DNA of 64,000 nucleotides from DASYKT01 sp963718105. GTDB lineage: Bacteria > Acidobacteriota > Blastocatellia > Pyrinomonadales > Pyrinomonadaceae. This document shows, one piece after another, positions 44,537 to 53,737 of the stretch; the first letter of the stretch is position 1, and each line of letters opens with the position of its first letter. The stretch is taken from contig OY970352.1 in assembly GCA_963718105.1 (NCBI GenBank), positions 4,526,001-4,590,000 on the forward strand. The letters run 5' to 3'. Both the position numbers and the translations under genes were made by a program. The notes under the pieces are model-generated. The model was given only the letters and a program-made list of their open reading frames with translations. It searched no databases and was not told the DNA's origin.

Positions 44537-45535
44537 TTAGTTTTTAGGAACTGTAATGGCCAGCATGCCGGCGAATATCGATTCATCGATATTATCATTA
44601 TCCGATTCGTAGATGTACATTTTAGAGATCGCACCGTCGAGAAATAAAGCGTTCCCGCAATTAAATTGCTCTTTAAGGACCAGAGCAAAATCATAAAAGC
44701 TGATAGGATCGTCAGAGATAACAAAGACAATATTATTGTCATCGATAATTCCCACGCCGCTTCTTATTTTCAGGTTGCCGGAGTTTTCGCTAAACGCCGG
44801 GTTTATAGCGCCGTCTATCAGCAGCATCGGCCCTGACTGGGTTGCCAATTGCACACCGCCCCAATCCTGCGCGCCCGCTAATTTCTGGGTTTCTACTACG
44901 CTTGCTTTGCCTTTCCGGACGCTAAAAACGCCATTGTGAGGAAGATCGAAATTGCCGACAACCGTATCCGCGTCAACGTTATTTCCGGGTTTTGGGAGAT
45001 GCATTTTTTGCAAGATATTTCCATGCTCTACGTGCAGCCCGAGCGGGAAAAATTCTTTGTTGTACATTCCGGCATTGGTGGCAAAAACAAGCCGCTGGTT
45101 TTTTGCGTTGAGCCACTTATCAAGTTGGTCGAAACTGCGAAAGGGTTCTTTATTCTCGTCGCGGTAATAGAGGGCCAGGTTTGTATTTTTGATGTCAACG
45201 GTAAGAGCTCGATACTTTTTCCCGGCTTTGCTTACTGAGATCTGCATGACCCCGGCGGGCGTTTGACGCCGGACCACGGTGTTTGAGTCGGGGATATCCG
45301 CGGTGGGCCGCGGCCATATAAACTCAACCGCCCGCGGCAAATATGAAAGCGCCAAAAGACAAACGAGCAGCCCTATAGCTAAGTTTCTCCAAAATATCTT
45401 TCGCCTGATCTTCTGTAATTGAGATGCGAGTTCCTCAACAGTCAACGCATTGGTCTTTTCCGGGATCTGATCTTCATTACTGCCGGGTTGATTCATAAAC
45501 TTTTCGCGGATCGCAAAGCCCAAATGTGTATGCAT
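44537..45535 (-). CDS. Phosphodiester glycosidase family protein (DUF2233/NAGPA-like), membrane-anchored
   Basis: 332 aa; an alternative start is the Met at 45496 (MNQPGSNEDQ). A single N-terminal membrane helix (FWRNLAIGLLVCLLALSYLP) puts the catalytic part outside. The NAGPA/DUF2233 domain spans about 105-330: LVFATNAGMYNKEFFPLGLH, GVFSVRKGKASVV, QLATQSGPMLLIDGAINPAF, GVGIIDDNNIVFVISDDPIS and NALFLDGAISKMYI. The family includes the GlcNAc-1-phosphodiester uncovering enzyme and bacterial phosphodiester glycosidases. It is first gene of the operon with the FKBP and hydrolase. Confidence 0.88.
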   Translation of the reverse strand: MHTHLGFAIREKFMNQPGSNEDQIPEKTNALTVEELASQLQKIRRKIFWRNLAIGLLVCLLALSYLPRAVEFIWPRPTADIPDSNTVVRRQTPAGVMQISVSKAGKKYRALTVDIKNTNLALYYRDENKEPFRSFDQLDKWLNAKNQRLVFATNAGMYNKEFFPLGLHVEHGNILQKMHLPKPGNNVDADTVVGNFDLPHNGVFSVRKGKASVVETQKLAGAQDWGGVQLATQSGPMLLIDGAINPAFSENSGNLKIRSGVGIIDDNNIVFVISDDPISFYDFALVLKEQFNCGNALFLDGAISKMYIYESDNDNIDESIFAGMLAITVPKN

Positions 45536-45568
45536 TTTACTTAAAGTTGTGGTGCTGTATCAAATAAC

Positions 45569-45677
45569 CATTCGGAATAGGTGATAGCTGATAGATCCGA
45601 TCTATTCTCTATCATCTATCAGTTATCATCTATTCCGAATAGTGACCCACACATTAATCCCACAGCTTTAGGACACA
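45569..45677. repeat. Family 4 repeat (copy 2, inverted)
   Basis: The palindrome runs from CATTCGGAATAG (45569) to CTATTCCGAATAG (45642), arms about 27 bp with two mismatches. The right side continues to CAGCTTTAGGACAC, the reverse complement of the left end of the copy at 39148. The rest of the gap up to 45799 holds no other structure I can identify. Confidence 0.8.
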
Positions 45678-45799
45678 TTAGCAAGGATTATTGACAGTAT
45701 TTCGATGTCTATGATAGCTTAACTTTGAAAGCCCAAAACTCCTGTTACACAGCAAAAAATTGATCATAAGGTGGAGCCTTAGCCCACGAAGGAGCCGAA

Positions 45800-47881
45800 A
45801 TGACTGACAATCGCAATAATGCCTCGGGAATAACCATTGCCCGCAACGCCGCCATGGCTGAGCGCCTGGACTGGACGGACGAACAATCTTTTAGTGATGC
45901 TCAAAAGGGATATGTAGCCACCTGGGACCCGCTCACGATCACTGATTCCAGCGACAATATCGTTTGGAACATCGAGCCTTATCTGCAGATGGAGGGGCCG
46001 GGCGAACACTTACCGGCCACGGTGAATCCCAGCCTGTGGCGTCAGGCGCATCTCAACAATTTCAACGGGTTGTTTCAGGTTTGCGAAGGCATTTACCAGC
46101 TTCGTGCCTTTGACATGTCTAACATGACCATAATCGAAGGCAAGACAGGGCTGATCATCATCGACCCGCTGATCTCCGTCGAATGCGCGCAAAGCGGCCT
46201 TAAACTTTACCGCGAGCAGCGGCCCGAGACCGCCGACCTGGACGTGACGGCGGTGATCTACACTCATAGCCACGTCGATCACTTTGGCGGGGTCGAGGGC
46301 GTAGTTCCCGAAGACGAGGAAAAGAAAGCCGCGGTGCAGATCTACGCTCCCGAAGGATTTCTCGAACACGCCGTGAGCGAAAACGTCTATGCCGGCACCG
46401 CCATGGGCCGCCGCGCGCAATACATGTACGGGCCGCTGCTGCCGCAGGACGATAAAGGGCAGGTGGATACGGGCTTGGGCAAAGGGCAGAGCACAGGCGC
46501 GGTCTCGCTTTACCCGCCGACGGTCAACATTACGCAGACCGGCCAGGAAGAAGTTATCGCCGGTGTGAGCGTCATTTTTCACCTGACGCCGGGCTCCGAA
46601 GCTCCGGCCGAAATGGATTTCTTTTTCCCGGAATTCAAAGCGTTTTGCGCGGCCGAGAATGCCACCCACAATATGCACAACATCCAGACCCTGCGCGGCG
46701 CTAACGTGCGCGATGCGCTGGCCTGGTCCAAATATCTGGGAGAGGCTATCGAATTATTCGGCGGCAAGGCCGAGGTGATGTTTGCCTCGCACCATTGGCC
46801 GATCTGGGGGCGCGAGAATATTACCGCTTTTCTCGGCCGCCAGCGCGACATGTATCGTTATCTCAACGACCAGACGCTGCGCATGCTCAACAAGGGTTAT
46901 ACCGGCATCGAGATCGCCGAGGTTTTCGAAATGCCCGAAGGGCTGGCTAAGGACTGGTCATGCCGCGGCTACTATGGCAGCGTGAGCCATAATACCAAGG
47001 CGGTGTACGACAAATATATGGGCTGGTTCGACGGTGACCCGGCTAATTTGCACCGGCTGACGCCGGAAAAGGCCGCGCCGAAATATGTCGAGCTGATGGG
47101 CGGGGCCGACGCGGTTCTTGCGGCAGCGAGGGCGGCCGGCGAAGAAGGAGAGTATCGCTGGGCTGCTGAGCTTACCCGCCACGTGGTGTTCGCGGACCAG
47201 AACAATCAGGAAGCAAAGAATCTGGAAGCCGATATGCTGGAGCAGATGGGTTACCAGGCGGAGAATGCCACCTGGCGCAACTTCTTTCTGCAGGGTACGC
47301 AGGAATTGCGCAACGGCATAGTACCCCCGGGCCCGAAAAAGACCTCGCCGACGATCATTGCCGCGATGACCACGGACATGCTCTTCGATGCGTTTGCCGC
47401 GAAGATCATCGGCCCACGGGTCGGTGACGCAAAGATCGTCATGAATTGGATATTTATCGATCCGGTCGATCCCTATCTCGTCTGGGTGCAGGACGGCGTG
47501 CTCAACTATACGGCGAACAAGCTGGAGACGCGCGCCGATGTCAGCCTGATGCTAAGCCGCGACACGCTTAACGCGATCATGTCCGGCGAACTCTCCGCCA
47601 GGACCGCGATCCAGGACAAGTTGATCACGGTCACAGGCGAAGTGACGGCGCTGCTTCATTTCTTTCTCTTGCTCGATGACAGCGATCCGTCGTTTCCGAT
47701 CGTCACCCCGCGCTCAAACGCCGAAGCCGCCTGGTCGGGTTTGGGTAAACTGGAAGATAAACTCGGAGGCAAGCTCGCCGATCTTAAAGATGCACTGAAA
47801 GGTTCTTTGGACGAATTGATGGAGCATCCGGCAGTGGCCAGGGCGCGCGTGTTCATCGGCGAGCTGCCGCGCGGATGTTAA
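45800..47881 (+). CDS. Alkyl sulfatase (SdsA1-like, metallo-beta-lactamase fold)
   Basis: 693 aa, RBS AGGAG. It hydrolyses primary or secondary alkyl sulfates such as SDS. The MBL motif is YTHSHVDHFGGVEG (H-x-H-x-D-H), with the second-metal Glu/Asn region EFKAFCAAENATHNMHNIQT and the His in MFASHHWPIWG. The central dimerisation region (AAELTRHVVFADQNNQEAKN) and the C-terminal SCP2-like domain (DYP-type LNAIMSGELSARTAIQDKLI) complete the standard three-domain build. No signal peptide is visible, so it may act in the cytoplasm. Whether it acts on surfactants or natural sulfate esters is open. Confidence 0.94.
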   Translation: MTDNRNNASGITIARNAAMAERLDWTDEQSFSDAQKGYVATWDPLTITDSSDNIVWNIEPYLQMEGPGEHLPATVNPSLWRQAHLNNFNGLFQVCEGIYQLRAFDMSNMTIIEGKTGLIIIDPLISVECAQSGLKLYREQRPETADLDVTAVIYTHSHVDHFGGVEGVVPEDEEKKAAVQIYAPEGFLEHAVSENVYAGTAMGRRAQYMYGPLLPQDDKGQVDTGLGKGQSTGAVSLYPPTVNITQTGQEEVIAGVSVIFHLTPGSEAPAEMDFFFPEFKAFCAAENATHNMHNIQTLRGANVRDALAWSKYLGEAIELFGGKAEVMFASHHWPIWGRENITAFLGRQRDMYRYLNDQTLRMLNKGYTGIEIAEVFEMPEGLAKDWSCRGYYGSVSHNTKAVYDKYMGWFDGDPANLHRLTPEKAAPKYVELMGGADAVLAAARAAGEEGEYRWAAELTRHVVFADQNNQEAKNLEADMLEQMGYQAENATWRNFFLQGTQELRNGIVPPGPKKTSPTIIAAMTTDMLFDAFAAKIIGPRVGDAKIVMNWIFIDPVDPYLVWVQDGVLNYTANKLETRADVSLMLSRDTLNAIMSGELSARTAIQDKLITVTGEVTALLHFFLLLDDSDPSFPIVTPRSNAEAAWSGLGKLEDKLGGKLADLKDALKGSLDELMEHPAVARARVFIGELPRGC

Positions 47882-47892
47882 GAGTTGCCTTT

Positions 47893-47935
47893 AACAATTA
47901 AAAGCTGTTAGCTGACAGCTATTAGCTAACAGCCA
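47893..47935. repeat. Family 5 hairpin (copy 1)
   Basis: AAAAGCTGTTAGCTGACAGC followed by TATTAGCTAACAGC. It forms a stem around GCTGTTAGCT/AGCTAACAGC. A related copy lies at 48822-48868, so the two flank the Cys-rich gene. Confidence 0.7.
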
Positions 47936-47971
47936 AACTGATTTTATTTTTTGTACCAATGGAGGTATGTG

Positions 47972-48784
47972 ATGAAAAAGGTCAAAAAACTTTTCCCCGC
48001 GGCCGTCGTTGTCGGCCTGTTTTGCCTGGTGGTGATCGCCGGCATCTCTTACGAATCTTACCGGGCGGGTCAGTCGCCTGTCGCGGCGCAATCGTCCGCA
48101 AAAGCAACCTTTAGCTTTGACCGGTATACCGGAAACAAACCTTTTAAGCTTAATACGCTTCAGACCACGCCTTATGGCCCCGCCTGGGCAGACGTGGTTT
48201 TAAAGCCTTCGAACATGCTGGCATGTAAAGGATCGGCACCGATCGCGCTTTGCTATTATTCGGGGCCGAATGGAGTTACGCCTTGCACGCCTGACGGGCT
48301 TGGCTTAGCAAACTGTACCTGCTATGAAGTTCCCGCCGGACAGCCTTACATGGTCGATATGAACGGCATTTTAAATGAAGAGGCGTATCTTAAAACGGTG
48401 AAAACCTGTGGCAAGGACGGAAGCGATTGTCTTCCGACAGGCAAAGCCGAAGCGCCCGTCTGCGACTATATCAATAAGAATACTTTGATTCCCGGCGCGG
48501 ACCTTATCTCGACCTTTAGCTTGTACCTGGAAAAGCAGATCCCTATTAGTGAAACGAATTGCCCGACTCCCTCGGCCTATGCCGGTTGCATGACCGCGCC
48601 TTGTAAGCGAACGGGCAAGAAAGATCCAAAAACCGGCCTGCCGCTGGTTCAATGCGGCTGCCCGCTGTACACGGGCCCATACCAGGTAGGAACGGCCACC
48701 GACCAATGCGAGCTCGACAGCCCTTATATCTGGTCGGCAGCATACAACCCGAAGCTTAACCCGACCCCGACACCGGGCGAGTGA
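47972..48784 (+). CDS. Cys-rich secreted protein of unknown function
   Basis: Start at 47972 (MKKVKKLFPAAVVVGLFCLV), with GGAGG six bases upstream; the frame extends to 47951. 270 aa. One N-terminal helix serves as signal or anchor. The exported part has 14 Cys in short motifs (ANCTCYEVPAGQP, GSDCLPTGK, YAGCMTAPCKRTGKK, PLVQCGCPLYTGPYQ), so it is likely disulfide-rich. It ends in NPTPTPGE. I do not recognise a family. It follows the alkylsulfatase gene on the same strand, but repeats separate them on both sides. Confidence 0.78.
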   Translation: MKKVKKLFPAAVVVGLFCLVVIAGISYESYRAGQSPVAAQSSAKATFSFDRYTGNKPFKLNTLQTTPYGPAWADVVLKPSNMLACKGSAPIALCYYSGPNGVTPCTPDGLGLANCTCYEVPAGQPYMVDMNGILNEEAYLKTVKTCGKDGSDCLPTGKAEAPVCDYINKNTLIPGADLISTFSLYLEKQIPISETNCPTPSAYAGCMTAPCKRTGKKDPKTGLPLVQCGCPLYTGPYQVGTATDQCELDSPYIWSAAYNPKLNPTPTPGE

Positions 48785-48821
48785 TTTGCAGATCAGTTTT
48801 TTGGATAGCGAAAGTCAGCCT

Positions 48822-48868
48822 TTGATAAATAAAAGCCGTTTAGCTGACAGTTATTAGCTAAAGCTGAG
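48822..48868. repeat. Family 5 hairpin (copy 2)
   Basis: AAAAGCCGTTTAGCTGACAG then TTATTAGCTAAAGC. It resembles 47893-47935 with several changes and lies between the Cys-rich gene and pta. Confidence 0.65.
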
Positions 48869-48903
48869 CGTGGTTTTTCGTAGAAGGTCAATTTACAGGC
48901 AAG

Positions 48904-49935
48904 CTAATTATTTTTTCTCGCTTGTGCCTGGACGGCGGTGATTGCGACGGCGTCGACGATGTCTTCGGCTTTGCAGCCGCGGGAAAGGTCGTTGCAGGGT
49001 TTATCCAGGCCTTGCAGGATGGGGCCGATGGCGGTCCCGCCGGTCAGGCGTTCGGTCAGTTTATAAGCGATATTGCCGGCCTGCAGGTCGGGGAAGATGA
49101 GCACATTGGCGCGGCCGCCGACTTCGGAGCCCGGCGCTTTTGATTCGGCCACGCCCGGCAGCAGCGCGGCGTCGGCCTGCAGTTCGCCGTCGATGATCAA
49201 GTCGGGCATGCGCGCGCGAACGGTCCGGGTCGCTTCGACCACCTTGTCGATCATCTTGTGTTTCGCCGAACCTTTGGTAGAAAAAGAAAGCATCGCCACG
49301 CGCGGCTCGACGCCCAGGATCGCGCGGCAGGAATCCGCCGATGCGATGGCGATCTCGGCCAGTTCGGCTACGCCCGGGTCGATCACGACACCGCAGTCCG
49401 CGTAGATCATCGCGCCTTCGTAACCGAATTTGGTATCGGGCACGACCATCACAAAAAAACTCGAGACGATCTTAAAACCCGCGCGCACGCCGATGCACTG
49501 GATCGCCGCGCGAACCGTATGCGCGGTGGTGTTGGTCGCCCCGGCCACGGAGCCGTCCGCCTGCCCTAACCGCACCAGTAAATTTCCGTAAAAGAGCGGG
49601 TCTTTGACGGTTTGCTCGGCCTCTTCCAAAGACACGCCCTTGCTTCGTCTTAATTCATGAAAAAGAGTCGCGATCTTGCCAAAATCCGGCGTCTTGTCAG
49701 GGGCGCGGTGGTCGATAATATTTACGCCGTTAAGGTTCGCACCCGCGTCCCGCGCAGCGGCGCGCATTTTTTCTTCATTGCCGATGACCGAAACCCTGGC
49801 TAGGTGGTCGCGGACACACATTTCCGCGGCCAGGAGCGTGCGCGGGTCTTCGCCTTCGGGCAGAATGATGTGCTGCTGGTCGGCGGCGGCTCTTTGGCGT
49901 ATCTTTTCCAGTATCATAGATTTATGCATGGTCAT
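48904..49935 (-). CDS. pta: Phosphate acetyltransferase
   Basis: 343 aa, short single-domain PTA without the DRTGG/CobB extension. It interconverts acetyl-CoA and acetyl phosphate. Signatures: IILPEGEDPRTLLAAEM, DPLFYGNLLVRLGQADGSVA, GATNTTAHTVRAAIQCIG, ILGVEPRVAMLSFSTKGSAK, DGELQADAALLPGVAESKAP and NVLIFPDLQAGNIAYKL. Start alternatives at 49929 and 49917 are equally possible. No ackA is adjacent. Confidence 0.94.
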   Translation of the reverse strand: MTMHKSMILEKIRQRAAADQQHIILPEGEDPRTLLAAEMCVRDHLARVSVIGNEEKMRAAARDAGANLNGVNIIDHRAPDKTPDFGKIATLFHELRRSKGVSLEEAEQTVKDPLFYGNLLVRLGQADGSVAGATNTTAHTVRAAIQCIGVRAGFKIVSSFFVMVVPDTKFGYEGAMIYADCGVVIDPGVAELAEIAIASADSCRAILGVEPRVAMLSFSTKGSAKHKMIDKVVEATRTVRARMPDLIIDGELQADAALLPGVAESKAPGSEVGGRANVLIFPDLQAGNIAYKLTERLTGGTAIGPILQGLDKPCNDLSRGCKAEDIVDAVAITAVQAQARKNN

Positions 49936-50842
49936 TATATACGATTGGAGCGCGGACGTCTCCCGTTGATGGTCCCGGTCGTGCGAGCGTATTTAAGCGG
50001 CTCAGAGTTCAAGCTGCTATCAACTGCCGATAAAGTTAACTGATCATCTGACTTTATAGGCAAAGCCGGTTTCACTTTTGTTTCATTCGGGGTTAGCCAA
50101 AGTGAGATACCTGAAACGTTTTTGCAACGCGGTTTTGGGAATTTTGTGATTCAAAGAACGGCAATCGAGTGGCGGCGGGAGCCCCCCTCGGGTGAGAGAA
50201 TATCTGAAGATGTATTAAAGGTGAAGAACGGTTTTTGTCCGAGCGGGAATGTTTGTGTAATTTGCGGCCAAAAAGACCGACACCACCGGCACCACGCTAA
50301 ACACGCGAAAAGAAAGTTTCACCACAAAGGAATTGAATCACCCAAAGCGATCGCTCGTATCCAAAGTTTCACATTATCAGGATTCGATGGCCGGGAAGAA
50401 GAGCCGGAAAGAACCAAGAGCGGGCGCGGGGCATCCCTTCCGGGCCTGCAAATTTTATTTACTTGAATGTCTATTATTTATCAGGCAAGCTAAACTTTCG
50501 AATCTCATCAGGAAATTTTCTTAGTCTGGTAGAGACGTCATATTTGTAGTTACAATGAGTAAAAAGTAGGAAGTCAGCGAAGCTGACGCCAGAGTATAAC
50601 CACAGGTGGAGCGCAGCGGAACCTGTGGTTAGGCTATCCATAGTGTCTGCCGCGCACGACGAGAATTTTCTTTCTCGTCGTGTGCGGCCATATTAATTTC
50701 GACCTATACCCAGGCTTACGCCTGGGGTTAAACTCTCTCGTCCGCTACGCGGACTTTGTGATAATTCACCGCACCTCATTTTAAGTACAACCTTTTTACG
50801 GGAAACTTGCACAAATACCCGGTCGTCTTTAGACTTGAATGT
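49936..50842. other. Long intergenic region rich in repeats
   Basis: 907 bp without a convincing gene. It begins with half of a family 1 repeat (GGAGCGCGGACG at about 49948) and ends with a five-hairpin array (50573-50754). The frame at 50122-50466 is His/Lys/Arg-rich, lacks an RBS and covers a CACCACAAAGG-type repeat, so I regard it as non-coding. Confidence 0.6.
50573..50754. repeat. Array of five hairpins
   Basis: Successive stem-loops: GTCAGCG/.. at 50573-50587, AACCACAGGT stem at 50598-50630, a 16-bp stem with one mismatch at 50649-50688 (GCCGCGCACGACGAGA), CCCAGGC stem at 50709-50726 and GTCCGCTACGCGGAC at 50740-50754. The last two match the order and sequence type at 17249-17295. Confidence 0.82.
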
Positions 50843-51394
50843 ATGGCAAAAAAGGAACGGGTGGAAAGAATGGATAAACCGGAGCGCGTGTCACGTAGAC
50901 AGAAAAAAGAAGACAAACTGCAGCTAAACTCGCGGATGCGGAATCTGCTGATGTTTTTGCCCAATCTGGTAAAGCTTTGCGGCCGGCTGCTTTCTGACAA
51001 GCGCGTTCCCGCCACTGATAAAGCCCTTTTTGCGGCGGCCATCATCTATGTCATCATGCCGCTCGATTTTATTCCTGACGTATTTCCTTTCATCGGGCAG
51101 ATAGATGATATTTACCTCGTCTCGCTGACGCTGCTGCGCCTCATTAACCGTTCCGATGCCGGCATCGTCCGCCATCACTGGTCGGGCGGCGGCGATATCG
51201 TCGCGCTGGCCGATTCGATCGCCAAGCTTGCCCCCGCGATCCTGCCGCGGCGCGTGACCCGCGTGCTCGATGCTGAAGTGAAATTTACCGGCGCGGGCAA
51301 GGCGCTCGACGCGCTGGCCGGTAAAAATGAAGCGATCCTGGTTGAGGTCGCGCCGGAACAGCCCGTGATCAAACCGACCGAAAAGACGCAGTAG
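50843..51394 (+). CDS. DUF1232 (YkvA-like) membrane protein
   Basis: Start taken at 50843 (MAKKERVERMDKPERVSRRQ); the frame extends to 50807 without an RBS. 183 aa. After a charged N-terminus, the DUF1232 core is clear: DKALFAAAIIYVIMPLDFIP then DVFPFIGQIDDIYLVSLTLL, a membrane-associated helical hairpin with the conserved PxDxIPD. The remaining 90 residues are a soluble tail. The function is unknown; plant and bacterial relatives are membrane proteins. Convergent with the 51396 gene, with 1 bp between stops. Confidence 0.85.
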   Translation: MAKKERVERMDKPERVSRRQKKEDKLQLNSRMRNLLMFLPNLVKLCGRLLSDKRVPATDKALFAAAIIYVIMPLDFIPDVFPFIGQIDDIYLVSLTLLRLINRSDAGIVRHHWSGGGDIVALADSIAKLAPAILPRRVTRVLDAEVKFTGAGKALDALAGKNEAILVEVAPEQPVIKPTEKTQ

Positions 51395-51395
51395 G

Positions 51396-52238
51396 CTATT
51401 TCAATATCCAGGCCGAACCGTCTTCGAAAAAAACTTTGATAACCGCCAGGTGAGCATTTTTTCCGTAGCAGGCCCCGAACCTGTTTTTCAGACTGTTAGT
51501 GCCGTCGCTATTGGAGTCAAAGGAGGCGGTTCGCGGAGGCAGCTTTTCTTTTTCTTGGGTAATATCGGAAAATGTGTATGCGAGCGTTTTCTTATTTCCG
51601 ACACACGCCGTCAGATAAGAAGTCACCGTTTTATCGGAAATATTGTTTATTGCAACCGTTCTTCCGCCGCCTGAAATATTAATTTGCACCGGGGCATCCG
51701 GGTAATTTTTCCAAATATCCCTCTGCAGAAAAAACTGATCTGAATCGTTCGGGCCGTCCGCCGGAAAAGCCTGCACAAAAGAAAAGTTGCCCCGTTTCAA
51801 TCGATAGCAGGGCAGGGCCCGGTCGAACGGAAAGTCCGCTAACTTAACCCCCGGCATTTTGAGGAATCGCGGTTCGACGCCGCCGTCGGTGTAACTTACC
51901 AGCTCTGCTTCGCGCATGGATTGTTTGCAGGAATCGTCTTTGGTCAGCGAAAAATCCCACTGCGCAAGTTCCCGGCGGTCGATAGGCGTATTTTTGTCGT
52001 CGAGGCGCCAAAAGTAATTCACCAGAAGGTATTCGGAATCGATGCTGCCGCGGGCTACCTTATCGATCCTGATCAAAAAGAAACGATTATTAATTTCCGA
52101 GCTATCGTAAATATGCCCGAAAAGACGGTCATACGCGATAACGGTGCCGAGCGTTTCCAGCCGCTTTGAATTTTTTGCCAAAGCCGGTACCGGCAAGCAA
52201 AACAAAAACAATAGCAGCAGCAGAAAACAGCGGCGCAT
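51396..52238 (-). CDS. Secreted protein of unknown function
   Basis: 280 aa with a signal peptide (CFLLLLLFLFCLPVPALAKN). The mature protein has a first half like a small beta barrel (LGTVIAYDRLFGHIYDSSEI, FFLIRIDKVARGSIDSEYLL, VNYFWRLDD) and a second half with ISGGGRTVAINNISDKTVTS and paired Cys (TACVGNKK, FGACYGKN). No family recognised. It begins 7 bp after the mpl stop on the same strand, so it is probably transcribed with mpl, though a cell-wall role is not shown by sequence. Confidence 0.72.
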   Translation of the reverse strand: MRRCFLLLLLFLFCLPVPALAKNSKRLETLGTVIAYDRLFGHIYDSSEINNRFFLIRIDKVARGSIDSEYLLVNYFWRLDDKNTPIDRRELAQWDFSLTKDDSCKQSMREAELVSYTDGGVEPRFLKMPGVKLADFPFDRALPCYRLKRGNFSFVQAFPADGPNDSDQFFLQRDIWKNYPDAPVQINISGGGRTVAINNISDKTVTSYLTACVGNKKTLAYTFSDITQEKEKLPPRTASFDSNSDGTNSLKNRFGACYGKNAHLAVIKVFFEDGSAWILK

Positions 52239-52245
52239 ATATCAC

Positions 52246-53652
52246 TTATCCCTTTAGGACTTGCAGGAGTTTATCGTGTATCCCGCCAAACCCGCCGTTT
52301 GACATAATGGCGACAATGTCGCCTTCTTTCATCTCGGACGCGAGGTGCGCCACGATGGCATCTGCGTCGGGCAGTGAAAGCGCGGTCTTTTCTTTGGCCG
52401 CAATATCGGCCACCAGTTTTTCCGTATCCAGCACTTCACCGATGGCTCCGGCTTTTACTGTGTCATAAACCCCGGCGATGACCACGTGATCGGCGTACCC
52501 GAAAGCGCGCGAGTAAGGTTCCTGGAAGATCGCCAATCGCGAAGACCATGAGCGCGGTTCGAACACGGCGATCAACCGGCGGCCTGCGTATTTGGTGCGC
52601 AGAGCTTTTAAGGTTTCCTCGACGGCGGTCGGGTGATGCGCAAAATCGTCTATCACCGTCACGCCGCGTTCTATACCGCGCACTTCCATGCGCCGTTTTA
52701 CGCTTTGAAACGTGCGCAGCGCTTCCTGAATTTTTTCCAGCGGGATCTGCCAGGCATCCGCTGCGACGATCACGCCCAGGCAATTGCGGACATTGAAATC
52801 GCCGATCAGCGGCGTTTCAAATTCGCCCCATTTTTCACCTTCTTTATGGACGGAAAATTTTGTCAGCTCGCCGGAAAAATCCAGATCGCGCGCCTGCCAT
52901 TTGGCTTCTTCCCAAAGGCCGTAGGTTTCGATCAGCGTGTAAAGCCGCCCGCCCATCTCGCCTTCCACTTCGCGCACGATATGCGAATCCCAACCGAGAA
53001 TTAATCTTCCGTTGGCCGGCACAAGATTCATCAGCCGCGAAAATGCGAACTTTATTTCCTGCAGGTCGCGGTAGATGTCGGCATGGTCAAATTCGATATT
53101 GCCGACGATCGCGATCTCCGGCAGGTAATGCATGAACTTGGGCTTTTTGTCGAAATAGGCAGTGTCGTATTCGTCGCCCTCGACGATAAAACGGTCGCTA
53201 TCGGTCACGCGAAAACTGGCGCCGAAATTTTGCACGATGCCGCCAACCAAAAAACTCGGGTTTAACCCCGCCACTTCGCAAACCCACGCGGCGATGCTGG
53301 TAGTGGTGGTCTTGCCGTGCGTTCCGGCGACGACCAGCGAGCGGCGGCCGCGGATAAATTCTTCCTTGACGACCTCAGCCTGCGAACGGTAGAGCAATTT
53401 ACGGCTTAATACTTCTTCCAGCTCCGCGTTGCCGCGCGAGATGGTGTTGCCGATGATGGTGCAATCGGCGCCGACATCGCAGTTTTCCGGTTTGTATCCT
53501 TCGATTATCTCAATCCCTAAGCTCCCTAGCTGGGTAGACATCGGCGGGTAAACATTCTGGTCTGAGCCCGTTACTTTGTGCCCGCGCGCCTGCAGCATCC
53601 CCGCCAAACTCGCCATCGCCGTGCCGCAAATTCCTATTAAGTGATAGTGCAT
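52246..53652 (-). CDS. mpl: UDP-N-acetylmuramate:tripeptide ligase Mpl
   Basis: Start at 53652 (MHYHLIGICGTAMASLAGML); the frame runs to 53679. 468 aa. Mpl recycles the murein tripeptide by ligating it to UDP-MurNAc. Mur-ligase domains: N-terminal Rossmann-type domain with GICGTAM and KVTGSDQNVYPPMSTQLG, ATP loop VAGTHGKTTTTSIAAWV, central EGDEYDTAYFDKKPKFMHY, and C-terminal VIDDFAHHPTAVEETLKALR. GICGTAM, EGDEYDTAYFDK and FAHHPTA mark Mpl rather than MurC. A palindromic repeat lies upstream. Confidence 0.92.
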   Translation of the reverse strand: MHYHLIGICGTAMASLAGMLQARGHKVTGSDQNVYPPMSTQLGSLGIEIIEGYKPENCDVGADCTIIGNTISRGNAELEEVLSRKLLYRSQAEVVKEEFIRGRRSLVVAGTHGKTTTTSIAAWVCEVAGLNPSFLVGGIVQNFGASFRVTDSDRFIVEGDEYDTAYFDKKPKFMHYLPEIAIVGNIEFDHADIYRDLQEIKFAFSRLMNLVPANGRLILGWDSHIVREVEGEMGGRLYTLIETYGLWEEAKWQARDLDFSGELTKFSVHKEGEKWGEFETPLIGDFNVRNCLGVIVAADAWQIPLEKIQEALRTFQSVKRRMEVRGIERGVTVIDDFAHHPTAVEETLKALRTKYAGRRLIAVFEPRSWSSRLAIFQEPYSRAFGYADHVVIAGVYDTVKAGAIGEVLDTEKLVADIAAKEKTALSLPDADAIVAHLASEMKEGDIVAIMSNGGFGGIHDKLLQVLKG

Positions 53653-53737
53653 AAATGATCTTTGCTCAAAAGCATACAAAAGAGATTTTATAGTACATTG
53701 GCGGTTTAGAAAGGTAAAATGGGGCTCTGCCTATAAA

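Noticed and set aside
50122..50466. 114-codon frame rich in His, Lys and Arg
   Set aside because: No RBS, atypical composition and overlap with repeat-like CACCACAAAGG sequence; most likely non-coding.
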